Source: Pseudomonas sp. PIC25
Lineage (GTDB): Bacteria > Pseudomonadota > Gammaproteobacteria > Pseudomonadales > Pseudomonadaceae
Reading direction: 5' to 3'
NCBI RefSeq assembly: GCF_002286785.1
Contig: NZ_MUJY01000122.1
Span: forward strand, 35,800 to 99,799
Length of the DNA: 64,000 nt
The notes beneath the pieces are model-generated. The model was not told the origin of the DNA. It searched no databases and was given only the letters and a program-made list of their open reading frames with translations. Made by a program: the position numbers and the translations under genes. This document shows, piece after piece, positions 30,943 to 40,101 of the stretch (position 1 is its first letter; the number at the start of each line of letters is the position of its first letter).

Positions 30943-32253
30943 CTACCGGCAGTTGCCCGGCAGCTCACGGACGTCCGCCACCGACGCATCCAGCGCACCC
31001 GTCCGAAGGAGCGTTTCCAGAATCCGCACACTGTTCTCGAACCCTTTGGAGCCGTGGGCCAGATGGAATTCGACGAACTCACGGGAGCGCCGCACGTAAT
31101 CGTCATAATGCTGCTCGATGTCCTGCAGGCGCGCTTCCAACTCGTCGGCGGTGGTCACGGTCTCACCGAAAAAACGCGGCTGGGAAAAGATGTCCCGGTC
31201 GTCACTGAGGTTGACCGGCACCACTGGGCGTCCCGCCAACGCCGCCTCGATCACCGCGTTGGACATCAGGTTCGCGACCACCGAGGCCTGCGCCAAGGCA
31301 TCGGACAGCGAACAGTCCGCCGGCAATACCTGCAAGTTCGGAAGGTTTTCGCTCAATTGCTGCCAGAACGGCACCTGGCTGCGCGGGTGCCGCTTCACCA
31401 GAATCCGGTACTCGGGATGGCACCGGGCCCACTCGCCGAGCAGCGCATAGGTGCGCTGATAACCGGCTTCCTTCTCTTTGTCAGGACCGACGCCGAGCAC
31501 CAGCAGAGCGCGCCACTGGGGGGCCGCCGGCGGTAGATCGTAGGCATCGTCGATCATGTGCGAGCCGGCCAGGACGACCTTGCAGCTTCCGAAACGCAGG
31601 GAGCGCTGAGCCAGGGCATCGAAGGAGCTCTGGCCGAAAATCAGGTAATAGTCGTAGTCGTTCATGCCCAGCTTGCGCGACCCTTCCACGGTGGTCGCAT
31701 GGGCCAGGTGCACTAGCCGGCTCCCCCGCGCATTCAGCGCCAGCCGCAGGAACGGCGAATGCAGGCTACCGTTGCGGTCATTCAGCAGAATACGCGGCTG
31801 ATAGCGCTCCACCAGCCACTGGGCATGCGCGGCATAGCCGAGGTAACGGAGCGGCACCTTCTCCGGTGGCCGGGCCAACAAGGCTTGGCGCAGGACCTCG
31901 CGCGGCGCCTCGATCGCTACTTCCTCCAGCCGATGGCCACGCTGACGCAGCGCCCCGATCAGCAGCTTCTTCCGTCGAAGAGCGATGACCTTGGGCGAGG
32001 CTTGTAGCAAGAGAAAATCGCAGGGAGTAGCGGAAGGGGATGCAGCCAGTATACGCGACCGGGCCTGCACGCCGAACATCAGGTCGACCAGCGCGTCGCG
32101 ACCGTAGCGCAGGGCCGCGCCGAGCAAGCTGTGGCGTTCGCGCAGGAGGCGCCAGCGATAACGGTCCAGCGCCCTGGCCTTGCCCTTCCAGGCTCCTTCC
32201 ATCGAACTCATCCCTGTGCTTCCGTCCACTGCGGCCCCATGCGTACTGCCCAT
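30943..32253 (-). CDS. Second capsule-synthesis/GT-B-like transferase of the outer-core block
   Basis: The 436-residue protein resembles capsule polysaccharide transferases. Its C-terminal half has ILVKRHPRSQVPFW, then VANLMSNAVIEAALAGRPVVPVNLSDDRDIFSQPRFF, the same arrangement (basic HP motif, Ser/Asn loop, GRPV) as in its neighbour at 29803-30915 but clearly divergent. The N-terminal 60 residues are Arg-rich and may bind the membrane. The start ATG shares a base with the stop of wapH (TGATG), with a GTG three bases earlier as alternative. Donor sugar and linkage are unknown; the position in the core operon implies a step in outer-core or O-antigen-acceptor synthesis. Confidence 0.7.
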   Translation of the reverse strand: MGSTHGAAVDGSTGMSSMEGAWKGKARALDRYRWRLLRERHSLLGAALRYGRDALVDLMFGVQARSRILAASPSATPCDFLLLQASPKVIALRRKKLLIGALRQRGHRLEEVAIEAPREVLRQALLARPPEKVPLRYLGYAAHAQWLVERYQPRILLNDRNGSLHSPFLRLALNARGSRLVHLAHATTVEGSRKLGMNDYDYYLIFGQSSFDALAQRSLRFGSCKVVLAGSHMIDDAYDLPPAAPQWRALLVLGVGPDKEKEAGYQRTYALLGEWARCHPEYRILVKRHPRSQVPFWQQLSENLPNLQVLPADCSLSDALAQASVVANLMSNAVIEAALAGRPVVPVNLSDDRDIFSQPRFFGETVTTADELEARLQDIEQHYDDYVRRSREFVEFHLAHGSKGFENSVRILETLLRTGALDASVADVRELPGNCR

Positions 32254-33383
32254 CACTTCGCTTCGTTGAACGACGAAGGGAGGGGCAATTTCCAGAATTG
32301 GCGACGTACCGCCCCATCGGAGAAGTGCTCCTGCAAGCGCGCATCCATCGCCGCGACGCAGGCCCGACGCTGTCTGGGGTCCAGAGCACTGAGGTGGCCC
32401 AGGCCCTCCGCCAGCGCCATGTCGTCGCCCAGCGGGAAGAGGATGCCCAGCCCTTCCACCACTTCCCGGGCGCCGCCACAGGCCGTGGCGATCAGCGGTA
32501 CGCCGGCCGCCATGGCTTCCAGCAGGACCATGCCGAAGGGTTCGTGGTCGGAACTCAGGGCAAAGATATCGAACGCCTTGAAATAGCGCCGCGCCTCCGG
32601 CACCTGGCCGAGGAACAGCACCTGCTGGGCGATGCCCAGTTCACGCGCCAAGTCCTTCAGTTCGTCTTCCAGACGGCCGCTGCCGAGAATCGCCAGCCTG
32701 GCGTTCTCCGGCAACTTGGGCAAAGCCGCAGCGAAACCGCGGAGCAGCGTGGCCTGGTCCTTATCCGGGTGCAGGCGGCCGACATTACCGACGATCCAGG
32801 CATCCTCCGGCAGACGAAGCTGCTGGCGGGCCGTTGCCCGGTCGACCTGCTGCGCACGCAGCGCCGCAACATCGACGCGGTTGTACAGCGTTTCGATACG
32901 CTCGACCGGCCAGTCGGGCAGGCATTGGCGGATGTCGTCGCGCACGGCATTGGACACGCCGAGCAGCGTCAGGCGCTTGCGGAACAATCTGGCGAACAGT
33001 CGACGAGGCAAGCGCTTGTATACACCGAAAGCATGGTGCACGCCGATGATCGGCAGATGGGTGGCCAGCGCAGCGATATACAGCGGCTTGAAACGATGCG
33101 CGATGCAGAAGCGGAAGTCTCGCGAACGGGCTATCTCGCGCAAATCGCGGATCGCGCCGAGCTTGAGGCCGCGTACTTCCTTCGAGCTGTAGTCGAGAAA
33201 CAGCACCTCGTCGGATGCGCAGCCGGCAGCCACGTCCGGATCGGGCGCCCCGGTGAGGAACACCGTGGTCACCCGGTAGCCGCTACCCTCGAACAGACTG
33301 GCGTATTGACGGGCACAGTCGAGGAACGGCCCGTCATAGCCGTGGCAAAACTGCAGAACACGGGGCTCAGCTGACCGAGTCAT
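32253..33383 (-). CDS. wapH: GT4-family glycosyltransferase of LPS core (WapH-like)
   Basis: The 376-residue GT-B fold enzyme has the GT4 nucleotide-sugar motif DHEPFGMVLLEAMAAGVPLIA (Glu-x7-Glu near residue 275) and the linker IVGNVGRLHPDKDQATLLRGF near 200. Position next to the carbamoyltransferase corresponds to wapH of P. aeruginosa, proposed to add an outer-core glucose; the symbol rests on synteny. It overlaps the end of the carbamoyltransferase by 17 bases and its stop overlaps the next start (TGATG). Confidence 0.85.
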   Translation of the reverse strand: MTRSAEPRVLQFCHGYDGPFLDCARQYASLFEGSGYRVTTVFLTGAPDPDVAAGCASDEVLFLDYSSKEVRGLKLGAIRDLREIARSRDFRFCIAHRFKPLYIAALATHLPIIGVHHAFGVYKRLPRRLFARLFRKRLTLLGVSNAVRDDIRQCLPDWPVERIETLYNRVDVAALRAQQVDRATARQQLRLPEDAWIVGNVGRLHPDKDQATLLRGFAAALPKLPENARLAILGSGRLEDELKDLARELGIAQQVLFLGQVPEARRYFKAFDIFALSSDHEPFGMVLLEAMAAGVPLIATACGGAREVVEGLGILFPLGDDMALAEGLGHLSALDPRQRRACVAAMDARLQEHFSDGAVRRQFWKLPLPSSFNEAK

Positions 33384-35124
33384 ACCAGTCCATACCCTCT
33401 TTGACGACCAGGATGTTTTCCATGATCAGATAGCGAAGGTCGGAGCCGTAGAACATGTTCAGGGCATCGGTGGGAGAGCAGACCATCGGCTCGCCACGGC
33501 GGTTCAGTGAAGTGTTGAGCGACACACCGTTGCCCGTCAGCTTCTCCAGCTCGACCATGAGATCGTACCAGCGTGGGTTGTACTCGCGTTCGAGCACCTG
33601 GGCACGGGAGGTACCGTCCTCGTGGACGACCTCTCCGACACGCTCTTTCCACTCTTCGTTCACTTCGAAGGTAAAGGTCATGAACGGGCTCGGATGGTCC
33701 ACCTTGAGCATTTTCGGCGCCACGGTATCGAGCATCGACGGGCAGAAGGGTCTCCAGCGCTCGCGGAACTTGATCTGCTCGTTGATCCGGTCGGCCACGC
33801 CCGGCACGCTGGGGCAGCCGATGATGGAACGGCCGCCGAGGGCACGCGGGCCGAATTCCATGCGGCCTTGGAACCAGGCCACCGGGTTACCGTCGACCAT
33901 GACTTTGGCGATGCGCTTCTCGACGTCGTCGATCTTCTTCCACGCCGGCGCGTTGGGATGGCGGGCGCAGGCTGCAATGATGTCTTCGTTGCTGTAGGAC
34001 GGGCCGAGATAGACGTGTTCCATCTTCTCCACCGGTACGCCGCGCTGGTGCGAGACATAAGCCGCCGCGCCGACCGAGGTGCCGGCGTCGCCAGAAGCGG
34101 GCTGGACGAACAGCTCCTTCACTTCCGGGCGGGCGATGATCTTCTGGTTCAGCTTGACGTTGAGCGCACAGCCGCCGGCGAAGGCGATGCGACCGGTTTC
34201 CCGGATGATGTCGCCCAGGTAGTAGTCCATCATCTCCAGTGCCAGCTTTTCGAACAGCGCCTGCATGCTGGCGGCGTAATGGATGTAGGGGTCATCGGCG
34301 ATGTCGCCTTCGCGCTTGGGTCCCAGCCACTCGATCAGCTTGGGCGAGAAGTAATAGCCCTTGCCCTTTTCCTTGTAACGGCGGAAGCCGATGACGTTGG
34401 CGTAATCGGTGTTGATGATCAGCTCGCCGTTCTCGAATGTCGCCAGGCGGGAGAAATCGTACTTGGCCGCATCGCCGTAAGGCGCCATGCCCATCACCTT
34501 GAATTCGCCGTCGAGCATCTCGAAGCCGAGGTACTCGGTGATCGCGCCGTACAGGCCGCCGAGGGAATCCGGGTCGTAGAATTCCTTGATCTTGTGAATC
34601 CTGCCGTTCTCGCCCCAACCGAAGAAGGTGGTGGCGTACTCACCCTTGCCGTCGATGCCCATGATCGCGGTCTTCTCGGTGAAGCCGGAGCAATGATAGG
34701 CGCTGGAGGCATGCGCCAGGTGGTGCTCGACCGGCTGGATCTTGATCTTCTTCAGATCGAAACCAAGCTGCTGCAGGCACCACTGGATGCGTTTCTTGTA
34801 GCGGTAATAGCGGCGGTTGCCCATGAGGATCGCATCGAGGGCGCGGTCCGGGGCGTACCAGTAGCGCTTGGCGTAATGCCAGCGTGCTTTCTCGAAGATG
34901 CTGATGGGGGCGAAGGGAATCGCCACCACGTCGACATCGGACGGTTTGATACCGGCTTGTTCCAGGCAGAACTTGGCCGATTCGTAAGGCATGCGATTCT
35001 TCGCGTGCTTGTCGCGCACGAAGCGCTCTTCTTCGGCGGCGGCGATCAGCTTGCCGTCGATGTACAGGGCGGCGGAAGGATCATGGCTCAGCGCGCCGGA
35101 AAGGCCGAGAATCGTCAATGCCAC
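33367..35124 (-). CDS. wapO: Carbamoyltransferase (NodU/CmcH family) acting on LPS core
   Basis: The 585-residue enzyme transfers a carbamoyl group from carbamoyl phosphate, in P. aeruginosa to the second core heptose. The N-terminal Kae1-like domain starts ILGLSGALSHDPSAALYIDG and holds the metal-binding VEHHLAHASSAY motif near residue 131. The C-terminal domain has GPRALGGRSI near 425 and RRGEPMVCSPTDALNMF near the end. The length fits the family. It lies 12 bases upstream-to-downstream from the tandem kinase gene and overlaps wapH. Symbol wapO is by synteny with PA5005. Confidence 0.92.
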   Translation of the reverse strand: MALTILGLSGALSHDPSAALYIDGKLIAAAEEERFVRDKHAKNRMPYESAKFCLEQAGIKPSDVDVVAIPFAPISIFEKARWHYAKRYWYAPDRALDAILMGNRRYYRYKKRIQWCLQQLGFDLKKIKIQPVEHHLAHASSAYHCSGFTEKTAIMGIDGKGEYATTFFGWGENGRIHKIKEFYDPDSLGGLYGAITEYLGFEMLDGEFKVMGMAPYGDAAKYDFSRLATFENGELIINTDYANVIGFRRYKEKGKGYYFSPKLIEWLGPKREGDIADDPYIHYAASMQALFEKLALEMMDYYLGDIIRETGRIAFAGGCALNVKLNQKIIARPEVKELFVQPASGDAGTSVGAAAYVSHQRGVPVEKMEHVYLGPSYSNEDIIAACARHPNAPAWKKIDDVEKRIAKVMVDGNPVAWFQGRMEFGPRALGGRSIIGCPSVPGVADRINEQIKFRERWRPFCPSMLDTVAPKMLKVDHPSPFMTFTFEVNEEWKERVGEVVHEDGTSRAQVLEREYNPRWYDLMVELEKLTGNGVSLNTSLNRRGEPMVCSPTDALNMFYGSDLRYLIMENILVVKEGMDWYDSVS

Positions 35125-35136
35125 AGGTAAAGCCTC

Positions 35137-36591
35137 TTAGTCTTCGGTGCGGGCGTCAGGCGCCTGCGGTAAACGTTGGTCCAGCAACCGATACAGCGCC
35201 GAGTCGGCCGGCCAGTTGCGCAGAAAACGGGCGCGGTCCCTGGCATAGGCACGGGCGAAACGTGCCAGGCTGCGATGCTGCCGCACGGCGTCGAGATCGA
35301 TCAGCAGCCAGCGACCGTTGTCCCAGAACAGGTTGTGCCCCTTCAAATCGCCGTGGCTGATGCGTTCGCGCAGCAAGGCGGCGAACAGGCGATCCAGCGC
35401 CAACAGCTCTTCTTCCGGCGGCGAACCGGTCAGGTACGGCTGAAAACGCGCGATTATATCTTGCCCGGCGGCATATTCGGTAATCAGCCAGGCGCGGCCA
35501 CGTAACCAGCACCAGCGATTCTCGATCACCGCCAGGGGTTTTGGCGTGGAAATGCCGAGGAAATCCAGGCGGTTGCCCTCAACCCAACTGTGCCAGGCAC
35601 GGCTCGGACGCCAGAAGCGCTTCAGCCAATGGCCGACCCCCTTGATGTTGTAGCGCTTGATGACCAGCTTCCGGCCATCCCGCTCCGCGCCTGCTACCGT
35701 GGCGGTGCCGCCGTTCTTGTAGAGAGGTCCCTGGACGATCGCCGCATCGGGGTCATCCAGCAGAGGATCCAGGGTCGCCGCGACGTCGCGCCGGACCACA
35801 CGCAGGCCGAACGCACCGATCCTAGTGCTGAACAGGCTGCAATCGCGGGCAATCTTGCCCAGGTAGTCGCGCAGGCGCCAACGCCGCACCTTGGCCACTT
35901 CCTTGAGCAATGCCTCCAGCGGCAGGGCATGTTCGCCATTGGCGAGCAGGTAGTAGACCAGCAGCTCCTCGGTGAATGGCTCCAGGCTGGCCGGCAGCTG
36001 GGCGAAGAACACGCCGAGATTTTCCAGCACCCGCGCCCGCGACAACGGCTGGCCCGGAGTTTCCGCCTGCACCGCGCCGCCATCGATCAGATACAACTGA
36101 CCGTTGTGACGCAGCAGGTTGTCCAAATGCAGGTCGGCCTGCCAGAGCCCCTTGGCATGCAGACCGGCGATGGCCGCCAGGGCTTCGCCGAGTACCGCTG
36201 TCTGGGCCTCGGACAACGGCGACTCACCTTCCAACGAGCGCCAGGCATCCCACAGGCTTTCGGCGCCCTCAAGGTAATCGAACAACAGCCAGCCGCCCTC
36301 ACCTTCGGCCAAGCCGTCGACCAGCAGCAGCGGCGTGGTCAGTTGTTGCTCGGCCAGCAAACGCGCGCCGTTCAGCTCGCGCTGAAAGTGCCGCGCCGCC
36401 CGGTCGCCGACCAGCAACTTGGCCAGCACCTTCCGTCCACGCCATGCGCCGACGCCGACATAACGCTGGCCCGGCAGGACCCGCAGCAACCGCTCCATGC
36501 TCAAGGTCGCCATCCCGGCGGCATCGGCCAGCTCGACGCTGAACGGCAGCGCCGGTGTCCGCCCGGCACGGGAGAGTTCATGCAGTTTCAT
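35137..36591 (-). CDS. Protein with two tandem kinase-like domains, LPS core region
   Basis: The 484-residue protein consists of two InaA/RIO-like kinase domains. The first (about 1-240) has a putative ATP Lys in RKVLAKLLVG, the loop LWQADLHLDNLL and LYLIDGG. The second (about 270-475) has LVIKRYNIKG, the loop ISHGDLKGHNLFW and WLLIDLDAV. Asp and Asn of the catalytic loop and the metal-binding Asp are present in both, although the first lacks the usual His or Gly before Asp. It corresponds to PA5006. It may phosphorylate core sugars, but the target is unknown. It overlaps wapQ by 4 bases (ATGA). Confidence 0.83.
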   Translation of the reverse strand: MKLHELSRAGRTPALPFSVELADAAGMATLSMERLLRVLPGQRYVGVGAWRGRKVLAKLLVGDRAARHFQRELNGARLLAEQQLTTPLLLVDGLAEGEGGWLLFDYLEGAESLWDAWRSLEGESPLSEAQTAVLGEALAAIAGLHAKGLWQADLHLDNLLRHNGQLYLIDGGAVQAETPGQPLSRARVLENLGVFFAQLPASLEPFTEELLVYYLLANGEHALPLEALLKEVAKVRRWRLRDYLGKIARDCSLFSTRIGAFGLRVVRRDVAATLDPLLDDPDAAIVQGPLYKNGGTATVAGAERDGRKLVIKRYNIKGVGHWLKRFWRPSRAWHSWVEGNRLDFLGISTPKPLAVIENRWCWLRGRAWLITEYAAGQDIIARFQPYLTGSPPEEELLALDRLFAALLRERISHGDLKGHNLFWDNGRWLLIDLDAVRQHRSLARFARAYARDRARFLRNWPADSALYRLLDQRLPQAPDARTED

Positions 36592-37340
36592 CGACGTGCC
36601 TCCTTCTGCCGCTGTCGCTTCGACAAACGCTGGCTCCAGCCATCCACAGCCTGCCGGTCCGGCAGATAGGCCGTCAGGAACTCCTGCACATCCGCTTCGC
36701 TCCAGGCATTCGAACGGCGCACCAGCGGCTCCAGATCCTTGATCCGGTCACGCTGGCCGAACAGGATCGGACGGGTCTTTTCGAGATCGATCAGGCAAGC
36801 CTCGAACACCCCGTCGCGTTCGCGCAGGAAAATGTGCTTGGGGTAGAAGCAGCCGTGGATTTGCCCCGCTTCGTGCAGGCGCCTGGCCAATCCGCCACAG
36901 GCATGCAGGATTGCCGTGCGTCGTTCCGTGTCGAGGGTAGTCCAGGTGGCAAGCCAGCCGTCCAGGTCGCGCCAGTCGTCGAGCGCGCGGGTCAGAAGGA
37001 TCGCCCGCTGCTCGCCGGGCACCCGGCGCATGCCGAAGAATGCGGCCTGCAGGGCGGGGATGCCCAGCTCCCGGTACCGCCGGATATTGCGGAACTCGCG
37101 GGCGAAGGTCGGCTCGCCGAAGGGATGCGCCAAGTTTCGGGTGAGATGGTTGTTCTGCCGCTTGAGGTAGTAAGCGGCACCGTCGAGCTCCAGGCGGAAC
37201 ACGCTGCTCCAGCCGCCGCGCTCGGTATTTGGCGTATCCACCGCCTCCAGCCGCAATTGCCAGAGGGCATCGAAATCATCCAGGCCATTGACGCGCAGCT
37301 GCGCGCGATCTTCCTCGGCGATGAAATCCTCGTCCTTCAT
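36588..37340 (-). CDS. wapQ: LPS core heptose kinase WapQ-like
   Basis: The 250-residue protein is an InaA-type LPS kinase placed between the tandem kinase and wapP, as in P. aeruginosa, where wapQ is predicted to phosphorylate core heptose. The predicted ATP Lys is in AAYYLKRQNN. The loop reads IHGCFYPKHIFLRE, the HGC-x-Y-x-KH form seen in InaA proteins, without the classic HRD Asp. The later Asp is present in CLIDLEKTRP. ATGA overlaps occur at both ends. Confidence 0.87.
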   Translation of the reverse strand: MKDEDFIAEEDRAQLRVNGLDDFDALWQLRLEAVDTPNTERGGWSSVFRLELDGAAYYLKRQNNHLTRNLAHPFGEPTFAREFRNIRRYRELGIPALQAAFFGMRRVPGEQRAILLTRALDDWRDLDGWLATWTTLDTERRTAILHACGGLARRLHEAGQIHGCFYPKHIFLRERDGVFEACLIDLEKTRPILFGQRDRIKDLEPLVRRSNAWSEADVQEFLTAYLPDRQAVDGWSQRLSKRQRQKEARR

Positions 37341-38071
37341 TCCCGCCCCTCGAAAAAAGCCAGGATGCGTGCGATACGGCGTTTATCGCAGACGCTCAGG
37401 CGCTCGCGACCACGGTATTGCAGGTAGAAACGAAGGCGCTGGGTGCGCGATAGCTGGTACTTGGCGACTTTATCCAAGCAGGCGAGGTCCTTGATGACCC
37501 GGTGGTGCAGCAGAGGCCCCCGCCAGAAAGCGCCGGTCGGGCAGTCGATGAGAAACAACTCACCCTCTTCGTTGACCAGGAGGTTGCGCCACTTCAGGTC
37601 GTTGTGGGCGAAGTGGTGGTCATGCAGCGTCCGAGTAGCCCGCGCCAGTTGCCGGCTGATGCCGTCGACCCAACGGGGCTCGGCCAGACGGGGATCGCGC
37701 CGCTTGGCGAGCAGTGCGAGGTCTTCGGTGCCACCCAGCTCACGGGTGATCAGCGCCCCTCGCACGAAAGCACCCAGCTTCCGCTCCAAGCCCCAGGCAA
37801 CGATGGGGGCGGTAGGCACGCCCCATTTGCGGAAACATTGCAGGTTCTGCCATTCGGCTTTCACCCGCGGACGGCCAAGATAGCGGCGCAATCCCTTTCC
37901 GGCACCCCAGTAGCGCTTGACGTAGTAGCGCACGCCGTCGCGCTCGATGCGGATCACTTCCGAGAGAGGATCCTTGGTCAGCCGCTCTCCCGTCAGGGCG
38001 AACACCGCGTCGAGACTACCGAAATCCTTGGCCAGCCCGGCATAGGCCGGGTCGAGATTCCAACCCGCCAT
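37337..38071 (-). CDS. wapP: LPS core heptose kinase WapP-like
   Basis: The 244-residue kinase has a predicted ATP-binding Lys in RYYVKRYWGAG, the catalytic loop FAHNDLKWRNLLV with Asp and Asn intact, and LFLIDCPTG as the metal site. It matches WapP, a predicted heptose kinase following waaP in Pseudomonas. The start ATG shares a base with the waaP stop (TGATG), and the end overlaps wapQ (ATGA). Confidence 0.9.
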   Translation of the reverse strand: MAGWNLDPAYAGLAKDFGSLDAVFALTGERLTKDPLSEVIRIERDGVRYYVKRYWGAGKGLRRYLGRPRVKAEWQNLQCFRKWGVPTAPIVAWGLERKLGAFVRGALITRELGGTEDLALLAKRRDPRLAEPRWVDGISRQLARATRTLHDHHFAHNDLKWRNLLVNEEGELFLIDCPTGAFWRGPLLHHRVIKDLACLDKVAKYQLSRTQRLRFYLQYRGRERLSVCDKRRIARILAFFEGRE

Positions 38072-38877
38072 CAAAGCGCATCCCCGTAACGTTGCTTACG
38101 CGCGTACAGCTTGGCGGCCTTGCGTTCCAGCCGCGCCAGCAAGGGGGCCTCTTCGGCGAGGATATGCCGCGGCGGGCGCTGAAAGTAGCCGGCCAGGAAA
38201 CGCAGCTTGTCGCGGCGGGTCAGGCCGATCTCCAGCGCCGAGTAGTACAGCGCGGCCAGATCCTTGTCGCGCCAGCGACGCGGCGTGGCGGCACGGGTCT
38301 GGGCGCGGTGCAGATCGATCACGGAAATCCGGAAGTCATCGGCACGCACCGGTTTATCGGTGTGCAACAGGAAATGGCAGATATAGCAGTCGCGATGGTT
38401 CACTCCCGCGCGGTGCATGGTACCGACCATCCGCGCCATCTCGGCGATCAGCGCCCATTTCAGGCGTGGCTCCGGCGGACGGCTCGGCCAGTCGCGGCAG
38501 TAATCCTCCAGGCTGATAGTCGGCGCCAGCTCCTCGGTAACGATGAACGAGTGCTGCGCGGCGGGGTTGCTGCCACGCTCGCCGTAGGCCACCGCCGTCA
38601 TAGTCGGCACGCCGATCTGCTCCAACCGCCGGATCGCTGCCCACTCCTGTCCGGCACCGAGCACGGGCAGCTTGGCGCTGAGCAGGTTCTTGGCGATCTC
38701 GCCCCAACCGATGCCCCGGTGAATCTTGACGAAATAACCGCGACCGGCGACTTCGGTGCGCAGGGTCCGGCGGCCTTCCAGCTCGCGATAGACCTGCCCC
38801 TCGAGACGCTCCACTTCGACGAAGGGGTCGCGTCCGGCCCAGAGGCTCTTGAACGGCTCGGCCAGCATCAACTTCAT
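38071..38877 (-). CDS. waaP: LPS heptose I kinase
   Basis: WaaP (RfaP) phosphorylates heptose I of the inner core, a step that is essential in P. aeruginosa. The 268-residue protein has the ATP-binding Lys in GYFVKIHRGIGWGE, the catalytic loop VNHRDCYICHFLL with the conserved Asp, and the Mg-binding Asp in ISVIDLHRAQ. ATG 38877 overlaps the waaG stop (ATGA); an open frame continues far upstream inside waaG in another phase and is not coding. Confidence 0.96.
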   Translation of the reverse strand: MKLMLAEPFKSLWAGRDPFVEVERLEGQVYRELEGRRTLRTEVAGRGYFVKIHRGIGWGEIAKNLLSAKLPVLGAGQEWAAIRRLEQIGVPTMTAVAYGERGSNPAAQHSFIVTEELAPTISLEDYCRDWPSRPPEPRLKWALIAEMARMVGTMHRAGVNHRDCYICHFLLHTDKPVRADDFRISVIDLHRAQTRAATPRRWRDKDLAALYYSALEIGLTRRDKLRFLAGYFQRPPRHILAEEAPLLARLERKAAKLYARKQRYGDAL

Positions 38878-39995
38878 GGGCGCTCCGCCAGGATCACATC
38901 GGCCGCTCGTTGCGGCATGCTGTAGAGGTCGGCCTCGTCGGCGTAGGCCAGGCCGTTGCGGTGCCAGAACGCCCGCTGGCGCGCGTCGGCCAGCATGTCG
39001 GCGAGCATGCGGTTGAGGCGCTCCTGCTCGAACGGGCTCGGCACCACCCGGCCGCAATCGGCCTCGGCGATGTAATGGGCATAACCGCAGATATCGGTAA
39101 CCAGCACCGGCAGCCCGGCAACCAGGGCCTCCAAGAGCACGGTGCCAGTGTTCTCGTTGTAGGCCGGATGAATCAGCAGATCGGCTCCCAGCAGGAAACG
39201 CGGGATATCGCTGCGCCCCTTGAGGATGCGCACCTGATCGGAAATCCCCAACGCCTTGACCTGCAGCTGGAAGGGTTTGGGATCGTCCTGGCCGATGACG
39301 ATCAGCCGGGTGCGTTTCTTCAGCTCGCGCGGCAGGGACGCGACCGCCTTCAGCGTGCGGTCCAGGCCCTTGGTCTTGAAGCCGGAACCGATCTGCACCA
39401 GCAGGAGCTGGTCGTCGCCCAGTTCGAATTCTCGACGGAACTCGACACGGATTTCCGCCGCATTCGGCGGTGCCCGGCGGTCCTGGGCGATGCCCGGTGG
39501 CAGCAGGTGGAAGCGTTGCCGGGGCGTGTGGTAGTGCTTGATGAACAACGGCTGCTGCACCTCGGAGATCATCAGGATTTCGGTCCTGGCCTCCGGCGCG
39601 AACACCGCCCGCTCGTAGTCGGCGAAATGCTTGTAGCGCCCCCACTTGCGATACAGCGGGTTGCGCAGGGTTTGTGCCTTTTCCTCGAAACAGGGATCGG
39701 CGGCGTAGTAGACGTCCAGCCCCGGCATCTTGTTGAAGCCAATCACCCGACCCACCGGCCGCTGCGCCAGGTCAGCCTGCACCCAGGCGGTGAATTTCTC
39801 ATTGCGCCGGTGGTTGAACAGCGCCTTCACCGGCGCCACCCGTACCTCGAAACCGTCCGGCACATCGCCTTCCCAGATCATGGTGTAGACGCGGATGGCG
39901 TGGCCGCGCCGCTGGCACTCCAGGGCAATGCGCATGAAATCGCGCTGCAGGCCGCCGAACGGAAAGTACTTATAGAGGATGAAAGCTAATTGCAT
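38874..39995 (-). CDS. waaG: LPS core glycosyltransferase WaaG
   Basis: WaaG is a GT4 enzyme adding the first outer-core hexose (galactosamine in P. aeruginosa). The 373-residue protein has the family N-terminus MQLAFILYKYFPFGGLQRDF and the donor motif ENTGTVLLEALVAGLPVLVT near residue 280. The middle linker QIGSGFKTKGLDRTL is typical. It overlaps waaP by ATGA and is separated from waaC by 106 bases, in which I see no clear promoter or terminator. Confidence 0.96.
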   Translation of the reverse strand: MQLAFILYKYFPFGGLQRDFMRIALECQRRGHAIRVYTMIWEGDVPDGFEVRVAPVKALFNHRRNEKFTAWVQADLAQRPVGRVIGFNKMPGLDVYYAADPCFEEKAQTLRNPLYRKWGRYKHFADYERAVFAPEARTEILMISEVQQPLFIKHYHTPRQRFHLLPPGIAQDRRAPPNAAEIRVEFRREFELGDDQLLLVQIGSGFKTKGLDRTLKAVASLPRELKKRTRLIVIGQDDPKPFQLQVKALGISDQVRILKGRSDIPRFLLGADLLIHPAYNENTGTVLLEALVAGLPVLVTDICGYAHYIAEADCGRVVPSPFEQERLNRMLADMLADARQRAFWHRNGLAYADEADLYSMPQRAADVILAERP

Positions 39996-40101
39996 GAGAC
40001 CGCCCCGCTGCGCAGGTCCGTCGATTGGCGTCGCGCACGCCGCTGCCCGATCAAGGGCATTTCAGCGAGCAACCTAGCAGCACTTGATAAACCCTGCACC
40101 C

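Noticed and set aside
38878..39645. N-terminal extension of waaP to 39645
   Set aside because: This part is out-of-frame waaG sequence, Arg/Ala/Gly-rich; the conserved WaaP start is ATG 38877 with ATGA coupling.
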